A DNA stretch of 8,750 nt from Lachnospiraceae bacterium (lineage in GTDB: Bacteria > Bacillota > Clostridia > Lachnospirales > Lachnospiraceae), in contig JAFUWM010000315.1 of assembly GCA_017483425.1 (NCBI GenBank), positions 1 to 8,750 on the forward strand, written 5' to 3'. The notes under the pieces are model-generated. The model was given only the letters and a program-made list of their open reading frames with translations, was not told the origin of the DNA and did no database searches. The position numbers and the translations under genes are program-made. Each line of letters starts with the position of its first letter. The first letter of the stretch is position 1. Below, in pieces: positions 1-6,851 of this stretch.

Positions 1-712
1 AATCCATGGAGAGCTCTTTCACTCCGGGACCTGTAAACTCCATGACCTTGTTCTTTACCGTACCGTCAGCAAAAAGCGTCCCTATAAGAGCCAGCGCCAC
101 GTCCTGCGGGCCTACTCCGTAAGCCGGAGTGCCTGTAAGATATATGGCGACTACCTCGGGTCTTTTTATATCGTAGGTCTGGGATAAAAGCTGCTTTACA
201 AGCTCTCCTCCGCCCTCTCCCATTGCCATTGTACCGAGAGCTCCGTACCTTGTATGGGAATCGGAACCAAGAATCATCCTGCCGCAGCCTGCGAGCATCT
301 CTCTCGCATACTGATGAATGACGGCCTGATGGGGCGGAACATACACTCCGCCGTATCTCTTCGCGGCAGACAGTCCGAATACATGGTCATCCTCGTTTAT
401 CGTTCCGCCGACGGCACAGAGTGAGTTGTGACAGTTCGTCAGCACATAAGGCACGGGAAACTTCTCTATACCCGAAGCCCTTAGTGTCTGGATTATCCCG
501 ACATACGTGATATCATGTGACGTGAGACAGTCAAATTTGATGTTAAGCGCCTCCATGTCACCGGATTTATTGTGCGACTTCAATATCCCGTACGCTATGG
601 TTCCTTTAACAGCTTCTTCTTTTGAGATCGCGGCGGTATCGCTGAACTCCTTACCATTCAAAAGAAAAGCTCCATGACCTTTTACCTTTACAGCGTCGTC
701 AATAACTGACAT
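1..712 (-). CDS. Aconitase-family hydratase (YbhJ-like), N-terminal part, cut by window edge
   Basis: The first 237 residues of a protein running off the left edge. It matches the aconitase/homoaconitase/isopropylmalate dehydratase superfamily, most like the uncharacterised YbhJ-type hydratases. Seen: a start MSVIDDAVKVKG, LTNCHNSLCAVGG at residues 91-103, PPHQAVIHQY at 126-135, the family motif GSDSHTRYGALGTMA at 149-163 and GEGGGELVKQLL at 165-176. The DSHT segment is part of the aconitase active-site region. The cysteines that usually bind the 4Fe-4S cluster lie further downstream, outside the window, so an intact cluster site cannot be judged. Expected role: reversible dehydration/hydration of a hydroxy-acid in the cytoplasm; the substrate is unknown. 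The ATG at 712-710 directly follows the truA stop TAA (715-713). A GGAGG ribosome site at 725-721, inside the end of truA, is 8 bases upstream, so start and coupling are well supported. Family call fairly sure, substrate not. Confidence 0.85.
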   Translation of the reverse strand, partial: MSVIDDAVKVKGHGAFLLNGKEFSDTAAISKEEAVKGTIAYGILKSHNKSGDMEALNIKFDCLTSHDITYVGIIQTLRASGIEKFPVPYVLTNCHNSLCAVGGTINEDDHVFGLSAAKRYGGVYVPPHQAVIHQYAREMLAGCGRMILGSDSHTRYGALGTMAMGEGGGELVKQLLSQTYDIKRPEVVAIYLTGTPAYGVGPQDVALALIGTLFADGTVKNKVMEFTGPGVKELSMD

Positions 713-1474
713 TTAAACATCCTCCAATTCTAAAAAATCTATATTAACCAATGTAAGTCCCTTGGCCTCCGCCGTAGGAGCCGGATTTTTCGTCCGATCC
801 ACAGCATATAATATATCAGCAACATCACCGGGCGCAAGCCTTCCCCTGCCTGCGTCGATCAAGGTTCCTGCTATTATCCGCACCATGTTGTACAGAAATC
901 CGCGTCCTTTTACCGTGATAAAGACCTGCACTCCCTGTCTAGTGACAGCTATATCCGTGATCTCTCTTACAGTAGTGAAAGCCTGTGTATGGACGGAACA
1001 GAAGCTTTTGAAATCATGCTCTCCCGTAAGCTTTGAAGCTGCCTCATTCATCCGTCCGATATCAAGATCATACCCCACAAGCATGGAATATCTGGCTCTT
1101 AAGGGATCAGCTATCCTCTCATTATCTATCTCGTAACGGTATGTTTTTATCGTTTCCGTATGTCTCGGATGGAAATCCCCCGGAACCTCGATAGCCTTCC
1201 TGACTCTTATATCCTGAGGTAATTTAGTATTTAAGGCATCGGGAAAATTCCCGACGGGGATAGATGATACCGTGTCAAATACCGCCGCGTTTCCTAGCGC
1301 ATGAACCCCGGAATCTGTTCTGGATGTGCCTGTCACCTCCGTTTCAGTCCCGAGAAGTGATGTGAGCGCGACGTCAAGCTTACCTTCAATAGTCTGCGGA
1401 TCATCCTTTAATCTTGCGAAGCCGTGATAGTCGGTGCCGTCATATGCGACATAGATAAGGATGCGCCTACTCAT
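713..1474 (-). CDS. truA: tRNA pseudouridine(38-40) synthase TruA
   Basis: Cytoplasmic enzyme that isomerises uridines 38-40 in the anticodon arm of tRNAs to pseudouridine. With the start at 1474 it has 253 residues, normal for the family. Seen: N-terminal YVAYDGTDYHGF (8-19), the catalytic loop GTSRTDSGVHALG at 49-61 with the catalytic Asp at D54, LNTKLPQDIRV then FHPRH and KTYRYEI, and near the C-terminus GRGFLYNMVRIIAGTLIDAGRGR, the second conserved block. The frame stays open 30 codons further upstream (ATG at 1564), but those codons lie inside the glycosyltransferase gene and match nothing in TruA. I chose the ATG at 1474 because the recognisable fold starts there and GGAAAGG lies 5 bases upstream. 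The start overlaps the upstream gene's end in ATGAGTAG (8 bases). truA after ecfT is the usual Firmicutes neighbourhood, but here two other genes lie between them. Confidence 0.96.
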   Translation of the reverse strand: MSRRILIYVAYDGTDYHGFARLKDDPQTIEGKLDVALTSLLGTETEVTGTSRTDSGVHALGNAAVFDTVSSIPVGNFPDALNTKLPQDIRVRKAIEVPGDFHPRHTETIKTYRYEIDNERIADPLRARYSMLVGYDLDIGRMNEAASKLTGEHDFKSFCSVHTQAFTTVREITDIAVTRQGVQVFITVKGRGFLYNMVRIIAGTLIDAGRGRLAPGDVADILYAVDRTKNPAPTAEAKGLTLVNIDFLELEDV

Positions 1475-2477
1475 CCCAGCCTTTCCAATATCCTCTTTCT
1501 GTACTTTTTTGCCATGCGCGGGTTCCTTTTTTCCGGACATTGCCTCTAATTTCTCTCCCGTCACATATATACATAAGATTCATGAACCGCTCAAATTCCT
1601 GTTTAGATCTGGCATTTATCAAGGACAGTATGACCCCCGAGAAAATACTTACTATACCGATAACCCACAAGGCAGTCAGGACTATAAGGGTCGGGTATCT
1701 GGGAACCTCGCCCGTCCTTGAAAACTCTATGACTATGGGGATAAAAAGCGCCACTCCGATAAGTATCGTGACTATACCTATCGCTCCGAAAAAGACCGTC
1801 GGCTTATCATCCCTCAGCAGTCTGAATATGGTTTTCAATACCTTATATCCATCCGAGTATGTGGAAAGCTTGGACGGATTATCCGCGTCCCTGTCCTTGT
1901 ACTCTATGGGAACCTCCATGATCCTGAAGTTATTCTCCAGAGCAAAGATCGTCATCTCGGTCTCTATCTCAAATCCCTTTGAAGAAACAGCAAAGCTCTT
2001 CACGAAATCCCTTGAAAAAGCCCTCGCCCCTGTCATGATGTCATTTATCTTCGCATGAAACAGATGATTTATCAGACTGCGTACCAGACGATTCCCAAAA
2101 CCGTGAAAGCGTCGTTTATTCTCTGTAAAATAGCTTGAAGACAGTCTGTCCCCAATGACCATGTCCGCTTTTCCGTCAAGCACCAGCCGTTGCAGCTTCG
2201 GAGCAAAGGAAGCCGGATAGGTATTATCCCCGTCCGCCATGATGTAGCAGTCCGCATCTATTTCCCGGAACATGGTACGGATAACATTGCCCTTGCCCTG
2301 CCTGACCTCATATCTGACTATGGCGCCTGCCTCTCTGGCAATATCATCTGTTCCGTCCGTAGAGTTATTGTCATAGACGTAAATATCCGCATCCGGAAGC
2401 GTAGATCTGAAATCCTCAACTACGGTCTTTATGGTCTTTGCCTCGTTATAACATGGTATAAGTACTGCAGTCCTCAT
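1467..2477 (-). CDS. Family 2 glycosyltransferase with two C-terminal membrane helices (polyprenyl-phosphate sugar transferase type)
   Basis: A GT2 (GT-A fold) enzyme of 336 residues, like the dolichol-phosphate-mannose synthase/GtrB group that moves a sugar from a nucleotide donor to a polyprenyl phosphate on the inner face of the membrane. Seen: IPCYNE at 7-12, DNNSTDGT at 36-43, the metal-binding DGD at 82-84 followed by NTYP, IGDRL at 108-112, GFEIETEM at 168-175, then two hydrophobic helices at about 228-250 and 262-288 and a basic, hydrophilic tail from about 290. Two C-terminal helices are typical of the GtrB subgroup. The start at 2477 gives an N-terminus beginning directly with the Rossmann strand (MRTAVLIPCYNE) and is two bases after the stop of the upstream membrane protein, so the two are probably translated together and may act in one pathway. 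The sugar and acceptor cannot be told from sequence. truA overlaps its 3' end by 8 bases. Confidence 0.9.
   Translation of the reverse strand: MRTAVLIPCYNEAKTIKTVVEDFRSTLPDADIYVYDNNSTDGTDDIAREAGAIVRYEVRQGKGNVIRTMFREIDADCYIMADGDNTYPASFAPKLQRLVLDGKADMVIGDRLSSSYFTENKRRFHGFGNRLVRSLINHLFHAKINDIMTGARAFSRDFVKSFAVSSKGFEIETEMTIFALENNFRIMEVPIEYKDRDADNPSKLSTYSDGYKVLKTIFRLLRDDKPTVFFGAIGIVTILIGVALFIPIVIEFSRTGEVPRYPTLIVLTALWVIGIVSIFSGVILSLINARSKQEFERFMNLMYICDGREIRGNVRKKGTRAWQKSTERGYWKGWDE
1480..1486 (-). promoter_or_regulatory. Ribosome binding site that fixes the truA start
   Basis: On the minus strand GGAAAGG ends 5 bases before the ATG at 1474. It lies within the last codons of the glycosyltransferase gene and supports the shorter TruA (253 residues) over the longer open frame beginning at 1564. 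It is not a perfect GGAGG, and initiation is probably helped by coupling to the overlapping upstream stop. Confidence 0.5.
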
Positions 2478-2479
2478 CT

Positions 2480-4159
2480 TTATTCTGGTCTCCTGAGATC
2501 TATGATTCTCGCTCCATACTCTTCCGCCATTTCTTTGATTTCCTGCTCCGACGGCTCCTTTCCGTTCTCATCAGGCCTTATGATACGGGTCACACCCGGT
2601 ACCGCGGCGTAGGGGAGCACCTTTGCCCTCAACTGATCCGATGTATGATCCACTATCAATATACTCTCTCCGAACGCGGGAAAGTCGCCTGCGGCATCCA
2701 TAAACTCCTGCTCTATAGCGTCTATTTCCGCTATCGTGGCGCCAAATTGCTTTTCATATCCGGCCGGGTTCAGTGTTTCCGCCACAAACGGATAGTTTAT
2801 CGTCAGAGCAAGTAAAAGCATAAATGCCGGCATCACCCATTCAGGCTTAAGCTCCACTGCAAGCAGGAGGAAGAGCGCCTCGTACAGCATGGCTCCGAAA
2901 TAGGTGGCTATATATCTGTCATAGCTTGAAAGCGACAATGCCTCCCATTCCTCAAAGACAAACAAATATACATATATCATGACGAGAAGATATCCTGCCA
3001 TTCCCAGAAGGATCACCGTCAGCGACAGTACATCTCTTGTTCCCGTCCGGTTTATTTTAATATGTATTATATACGATATAATAAATAATAACAGTATTAT
3101 AACACTTGTAAGTCCTATCGCGCTGTCATTTAAGCCGTATGTGAAAAGCTTCAGGATAAACTCTCTGACAGTGGAAAGAGTGTATGCCGGAAATCCCATA
3201 TGTCCCGAAGACAGATTCCTGTCAAGATTATCGGAAAGATAAGTCGTATTGCCCCTTATCCTGCAAAATATCTTCCATGAAATCCAGAATACGCCTGTAA
3301 CAAAAGGCAGCAGGGCAAAATGAACCCATGAGGAAAGCTTTTTGATTTCTATGCTCTTTACGAAATAAACCGCAATGCACACCGCGGCGAGAATAAGACT
3401 CGTTGTCTTCATCATGGATAAAACCGTAGTGGCGAGAATAATGCGGATATATACGAACCCTTCCTGCGGCTCCTTTCCCGCTGCGGGACGCACATGCTCC
3501 ATGATATATACCAGCACGCTCCCGAATATTGTCGTCGCAAGGATATCAAGCCCCAGACAGTGTAAGAACTGAAAGGACACAAGAAACGGAAGCATTATAC
3601 CCGCTGCCACCCTGCATATGTACCTCAGTTTTCCGTCATCACTCCTGCGATGAAGAAATTCCGCAAGCGATACCAGCATCAGAGCCCACAGCACAAAAAA
3701 CATCATGCCTTCGCTGTAACGGCCGGCAAGCTTAAACAAAAAGAAATCCATTATATAAACCAGAGGAAAATAATCCCTGTAAAATGTACTTGCCATATTT
3801 CCCGTAGGAAGTCCATTTACATAGTACATATCTTTGGGAGTGATCGCCCATGAGTGGAAATCGTCAAAATTAGTAACCCGCATATGAAGGCTTAATATCC
3901 AAAGTATCACAAGAAGCAACACAAAGATCAGATTCCCGGCTTCCTTGAACGGCGCCAGAAAGTCCATTCTCATAAAAGCCGTGAAATAGAAAACAACCGC
4001 AAAGCCCGCTGCCTCGTATATTATAAACAGCGGTATGATATGGCTTATATGCCCGGAAATCCCCAAAAGGTATGCCACCAGCATGAATAAATATACCCCG
4101 ACGGGGACAGTCTCTATAAGCTTTCTGTTATATTTTTCGGCAAAAAGTAATGATACCAT
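2480..4159 (-). CDS. Polytopic membrane protein, probable GT-C type glycosyltransferase
   Basis: 559 residues with about ten to twelve hydrophobic segments (for example near 19-34, 41-61, 76-92, 131-145, 151-168, 183-220, 236-268, 279-296, 350-367, 378-402, 421-436, 441-459) and a hydrophilic C-terminal domain from about 465 to 559. After the third hydrophobic segment there is FDDFHSW (98-104), followed by YRDYFPLVYIMDFFLFK (127-143), and later LSLSSYDRYIATY (408-420). From memory, this arrangement resembles uncharacterised Lachnospiraceae membrane proteins with a D-E-F-S-H-W-like loop. An acidic pair in the first outer loop is also the hallmark of GT-C enzymes, which take sugars from polyprenyl carriers on the outer face. 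The GT-C reading is inference, strengthened by the GT2 gene two bases downstream, which could make such a donor. Other options are a flippase-like or polymerase protein. The start at 4159 is one base after the ecfT stop with no clear ribosome site, so reinitiation after ecfT is likely. Confidence 0.6.
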   Translation of the reverse strand: MVSLLFAEKYNRKLIETVPVGVYLFMLVAYLLGISGHISHIIPLFIIYEAAGFAVVFYFTAFMRMDFLAPFKEAGNLIFVLLLVILWILSLHMRVTNFDDFHSWAITPKDMYYVNGLPTGNMASTFYRDYFPLVYIMDFFLFKLAGRYSEGMMFFVLWALMLVSLAEFLHRRSDDGKLRYICRVAAGIMLPFLVSFQFLHCLGLDILATTIFGSVLVYIMEHVRPAAGKEPQEGFVYIRIILATTVLSMMKTTSLILAAVCIAVYFVKSIEIKKLSSWVHFALLPFVTGVFWISWKIFCRIRGNTTYLSDNLDRNLSSGHMGFPAYTLSTVREFILKLFTYGLNDSAIGLTSVIILLLFIISYIIHIKINRTGTRDVLSLTVILLGMAGYLLVMIYVYLFVFEEWEALSLSSYDRYIATYFGAMLYEALFLLLAVELKPEWVMPAFMLLLALTINYPFVAETLNPAGYEKQFGATIAEIDAIEQEFMDAAGDFPAFGESILIVDHTSDQLRAKVLPYAAVPGVTRIIRPDENGKEPSEQEIKEMAEEYGARIIDLRRPE

Positions 4160-4160
4160 A

Positions 4161-4967
4161 TTATATGGGTGAGACTATACCAATCAGTATTACAAGCGCC
4201 AGATAGCAGATAAGGATCACATAAGCCCTTTTATCCCACGCTTTATAGACAAGGGGCTTCATCTTTGTCCTTCCGTCACCCCCGTGATAGCATCTGGCTT
4301 CCATCGCCATGGCAAGGTCATTTGCCCTTCTGAATGCCGAGACAAAAAGCGGAACCAGAAGCGGAACCATAGCTCTTGCCCTTTTTATGAGCCCCCCGCT
4401 TTCAAAATCGGCTCCCCTGGCCTGCTGTGCTTTCATGATCTTGTCCGTTTCCTCCATAAGTATCGGTATGAAGCGAAGCGCTATGGACATCATCATGGCT
4501 ATCTCATGCACCGGAAGCTTAAATACTTTCATGAAACCAAGTCCCCGCTCAAGTCCGTCTGTCAGATCATTAGGCGTTGTCGTCAATGTCATGAGCGTGG
4601 AACCCAGTATCAGATAGGTTAGCCTTATAGCCGTAAACGCGGCATTTCTGACTCCCTGCTTTGTAATAGTAAATATCCAGAACTGAACCAGGATCTCTCC
4701 CGGTGTCAAAAAGAGATTAAATATAACCGTGATCAGCATGATGAACACTATGGCTTTCATGCCCCTTACCATGTAGCTGAAAGGCACTCTGGACAACCGT
4801 ATCATGCAGATAAGGAAAACCGTCGCAACAGCGTAGCATGCGATCTTTTGTGAAATAAAAAGGGATATGATGAATATCAGGGTTCCGGCCAGCTTAACCC
4901 TTGGGTCAAGCCGGTGCAGCCTGGATTCCGTCTGGTAATATTGTCCCAGAGTGATATCCCTAAGCAT
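4161..4967 (-). CDS. ecfT: ECF transporter transmembrane component EcfT
   Basis: Membrane scaffold of an energy-coupling factor importer. It links the two ATPases to the vitamin- or metal-binding S-component. 268 residues, the usual length. Seen: LHRLDPRVKL near the N-terminus (17-26), membrane segments at about 28-55, 68-90, 107-128, 155-172 and 247-266, and the long cytoplasmic coupling helices with both conserved Ala-Arg motifs: QQARGADF (181-188) and AMEARCYHGG (221-230) followed by GRTKMKPL. These two motifs dock into the ATPase grooves. The second reads Ala-Arg-Cys, a common form in Firmicutes group II EcfT. No S-component is encoded nearby, as expected for the shared group II module that serves S-components encoded elsewhere. 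The start ATG at 4967 overlaps the end of the ATPase gene (ATGCTTAG, 8 bases), and GGAG at 4980-4977 lies 9 bases upstream. Confidence 0.94.
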   Translation of the reverse strand: MLRDITLGQYYQTESRLHRLDPRVKLAGTLIFIISLFISQKIACYAVATVFLICMIRLSRVPFSYMVRGMKAIVFIMLITVIFNLFLTPGEILVQFWIFTITKQGVRNAAFTAIRLTYLILGSTLMTLTTTPNDLTDGLERGLGFMKVFKLPVHEIAMMMSIALRFIPILMEETDKIMKAQQARGADFESGGLIKRARAMVPLLVPLFVSAFRRANDLAMAMEARCYHGGDGRTKMKPLVYKAWDKRAYVILICYLALVILIGIVSPI

Positions 4968-6807
4968 TCCAGACCGCTCCTATCACTGAGTTTACGGCCT
5001 CGGGAACTGTAGTCGCCGTTACGTCCACGTCAAAGCCCCTTCTTAAAAGCTCATGCATTATATAAGTCACCCGCGGCACCGCAAGCCCTATGTCTTCAAG
5101 CTCTTTGACATTGGAAAAGATCTCTTTGGGCGTTCCGTCCATATATACCCTGCCCTTTTCCATCACTATGATATGTCCGGCATAATTTGCCACATCCTCC
5201 ATGGAATGCGAGACAAGCACGACCGTAATGCCCTGTGTGTCGTGCAGCTCTTTCACGAGATCCAGTATCTCGTCCCTGCCCTCGGGATCAAGCCCTGCCG
5301 TGGGCTCATCCAGAATAAGCACCTCCGGCTCCATGGCGAGCACGCCGGCTATAGCCACCCTCCGCTTCTGTCCACCCGAAAGATCAAACGGGGAGACGTA
5401 GAAAAGATCGTCGGGAAGCTTCACAGCCTTGAGCGCCTGATATGCCGCAAGCTCCGTATCCTTATCTGATTTTCCCAGGTTTTTGGGACCGAAGCAGACA
5501 TCCTTAAATACATCCTCTTCAAAAAGCTGATGCTCGGGATACTGAAACACGAGCCCCACTCTGCCTCTCAGCGCTTTCATATTATATCCGTCATCATATA
5601 TATCTTCCCCATTATAATATATATGCCCGGATGTGGCCTTAAGCAGCCCGTCAAGGTGCTGCACGAGCGTCGATTTTCCGGAGCCTGTATGTCCGATAAG
5701 CCCGACAAAATCGCCCGTCTTTATCTCAAAGGATACGTCGTCCAGTGCCTTTATCTCATCAGACGTTCCTGTGCTGTATATATAGTTTACATGGTCGAGA
5801 ATTATAGACTTGTCACCATCGCCAGTTCCCGAGCCACGCACCTGTTGCGTGGCTTCGGAGTTATATCCTTGGTTATTCAGCTCACCGCCCATTGACGAAG
5901 TCAATTCTGCATGGCGGTGAGCGTTGCTTTCAGCGGGCAGTGCTCTGGCCGCTGGAAAGCAACGACATAGCTCCGTTACCAGTTCCTTTTCCGTAAGTAT
6001 TCCGTCAGGAAGCCGGGTCAGCCCCTGCTTCTTTAACTCATAGGCAAGTCTTGTAGCCTGCGGTACGTCAAGGCGAAGCTCCTCAAGCTCCTCGACCCTT
6101 GAAAATATCTCCTTTGGCGTTCCGGTCATCTTTATTTCGCCCTGCTGCATTACAAATACCCTGTCAGCGTAGACGACTTCCTCCATATAATGCGTGATAA
6201 GGATTATCGTGACCTTCTCGACATCATTAAGCGCTCTCGCAGCCCTTATGACATCATTCCGTCCGGCGGGATCCAGCATCGCCGTAGGCTCATCCATTAT
6301 AATGCATTCGGGATGCATCGCAACTACGCCCGCGATGGCTACCCTCAGCTTCTGTCCCCCGGAAAGCCGCATAGGAGAATGCTTGCGGTACTCCCACATG
6401 CCGAGTATCTTTAGTGATTCCTCAACCCTCGCCCAGATATCCTCAGTCGGTATGCCCATATTCTCCGGGCCGAATCCTACATCTTCCTCAACTATCGAGC
6501 CGATTATCTGATTATCCGGATTTTGAAAGATCATGCCGGCTTTCTGCCGGATACTGAGAGTATTTTCCTCATCTGATGTGTTCTTGCCATCGACCAGCAC
6601 ATATCCCTCCGTGGGATACAGAATCGCGTTTATGTGCTTGGCAAGAGTAGATTTGCCGGAGCCGTTTCCGCCGAGTATGGCAATAAACTCTCCCTTTTCC
6701 ACGGAAAGCTCCACATCATTCAAAGCCCTGTTGATCGAGGACACATTGCCCTCATCATCACGGCGTATATAATCAAAGCTTAGATCATGTGTTTCTACGA
6801 TAGACAT
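4960..6807 (-). CDS. ecfA1-ecfA2: Fused ECF transporter ATPases EcfA1-EcfA2 in one polypeptide
   Basis: Energises an ECF importer by ATP hydrolysis on the inner membrane face. 615 residues hold two complete ABC ATPase domains that are normally two proteins of about 280-290 residues. Domain 1 (about 1-280, EcfA1-like): Walker A GGNGSGKST (46-54), Q-loop FQNPDNQ (94-100), signature LSGGQ (148-152), Walker B and D-loop IIMDEPTAMLDP (169-180), switch His H206. Domain 2 (about 334-615, EcfA2-like): Walker A GHTGSGKST (372-380), Q-loop FQYPEHQ (421-427), LSGGQ (476-480), LILDEPTAGLDP (497-508), His H534. All catalytic motifs look intact in both halves. The linker (about 282-333) is polar and low in homology, and is encoded by three inverted repeats. 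An in-frame TAA lies three codons before the ATG at 6807, so a longer start is excluded. No Shine-Dalgarno is visible, and an 18-base palindrome ends 2 bases before the start. Confidence 0.95.
   Translation of the reverse strand: MSIVETHDLSFDYIRRDDEGNVSSINRALNDVELSVEKGEFIAILGGNGSGKSTLAKHINAILYPTEGYVLVDGKNTSDEENTLSIRQKAGMIFQNPDNQIIGSIVEEDVGFGPENMGIPTEDIWARVEESLKILGMWEYRKHSPMRLSGGQKLRVAIAGVVAMHPECIIMDEPTAMLDPAGRNDVIRAARALNDVEKVTIILITHYMEEVVYADRVFVMQQGEIKMTGTPKEIFSRVEELEELRLDVPQATRLAYELKKQGLTRLPDGILTEKELVTELCRCFPAARALPAESNAHRHAELTSSMGGELNNQGYNSEATQQVRGSGTGDGDKSIILDHVNYIYSTGTSDEIKALDDVSFEIKTGDFVGLIGHTGSGKSTLVQHLDGLLKATSGHIYYNGEDIYDDGYNMKALRGRVGLVFQYPEHQLFEEDVFKDVCFGPKNLGKSDKDTELAAYQALKAVKLPDDLFYVSPFDLSGGQKRRVAIAGVLAMEPEVLILDEPTAGLDPEGRDEILDLVKELHDTQGITVVLVSHSMEDVANYAGHIIVMEKGRVYMDGTPKEIFSNVKELEDIGLAVPRVTYIMHELLRRGFDVDVTATTVPEAVNSVIGAVWNA
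5831..5964. repeat. Array of three inverted repeats (stem-loops) inside the ATPase linker
   Basis: Three consecutive inverted repeats lie inside the coding sequence for linker residues about 282-326. Repeat A: perfect 9-base arms 5832-5840 and 5846-5854 with a 5-base loop. Repeat B: perfect 10-base arms 5880-5889 and 5913-5922, with an inner perfect 6-base hairpin 5891-5896/5900-5905 around a 3-base loop. Repeat C: perfect 10-base arms 5922-5931 and 5955-5964, extended by 5 more pairs (5932-5936 with 5949-5953) past one bulged base. B and C abut, sharing base 5922. No stop occurs in the coding frame through the array. The compact multi-hairpin design suggests a small palindromic repeat element inserted in frame, comparable in principle to Rickettsia palindromic elements. 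That origin is inference; copies elsewhere in the genome cannot be seen from here. Confidence 0.8.
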
Positions 6808-6809
6808 AG

Positions 6810-6827
6810 TGCGTTAAATATAACGCA
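6810..6827. promoter_or_regulatory. 18-base palindrome abutting the ATPase start codon
   Basis: On the minus strand TGCGTTA-TATT-TAACGCA forms a perfect 7-base inverted repeat with a 4-base spacer, ending 2 bases before the ATG at 6807. It covers the place where a ribosome binding site should be and overlaps a -10-like TATATT. It could be an operator for a repressor or an mRNA hairpin limiting initiation. No T-run follows on the minus strand, so it is not a terminator for the upstream gene. The symmetry is seen directly; the function is inference. Confidence 0.5.
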
Positions 6828-6845
6828 TTTTGCCGTATAAGTCCA
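6817..6845 (-). promoter_or_regulatory. Possible promoter for the fused ecfA gene
   Basis: On the minus strand TGGACT (6845-6840, four of six matches to the -35 consensus), 17 bases, then TATATT (6822-6817, five of six matches to -10). Transcription would begin about 2-3 bases before the ATG or at it, giving an almost leaderless mRNA, which fits the absence of a ribosome binding site. The -35 is weak and such matches can be chance; readthrough from the upstream CAP gene, with no terminator in between, is also possible. Confidence 0.3.
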
Positions 6846-6851
6846 GTCAGT

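Noticed and set aside
1475..1564. A 30-codon longer TruA starting at 1564.
   Set aside because: The extra residues overlap the glycosyltransferase coding region, match no TruA feature, and a better-placed ATG with a ribosome-like site exists at 1474.
4160..4165. A perfect TATAAT on the minus strand just before the start of the GT-C-like gene.
   Set aside because: It lies across the ecfT stop, has no convincing -35 or extended -10, and would start transcription inside the next gene. A translationally coupled operon explains the spacing better.
5831..5964. The stem-loop array as an integron attC-type recombination site.
   Set aside because: The arms lack the attC core pattern (GTTRRRY/RYYYAAC), there is no integrase or cassette structure nearby, and the region is translated through.
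5831..5964. The stem-loops as an intrinsic terminator between two ATPase genes.
   Set aside because: None of the hairpins is followed by a T-run on the minus strand, and the coding frame is open across all of them.
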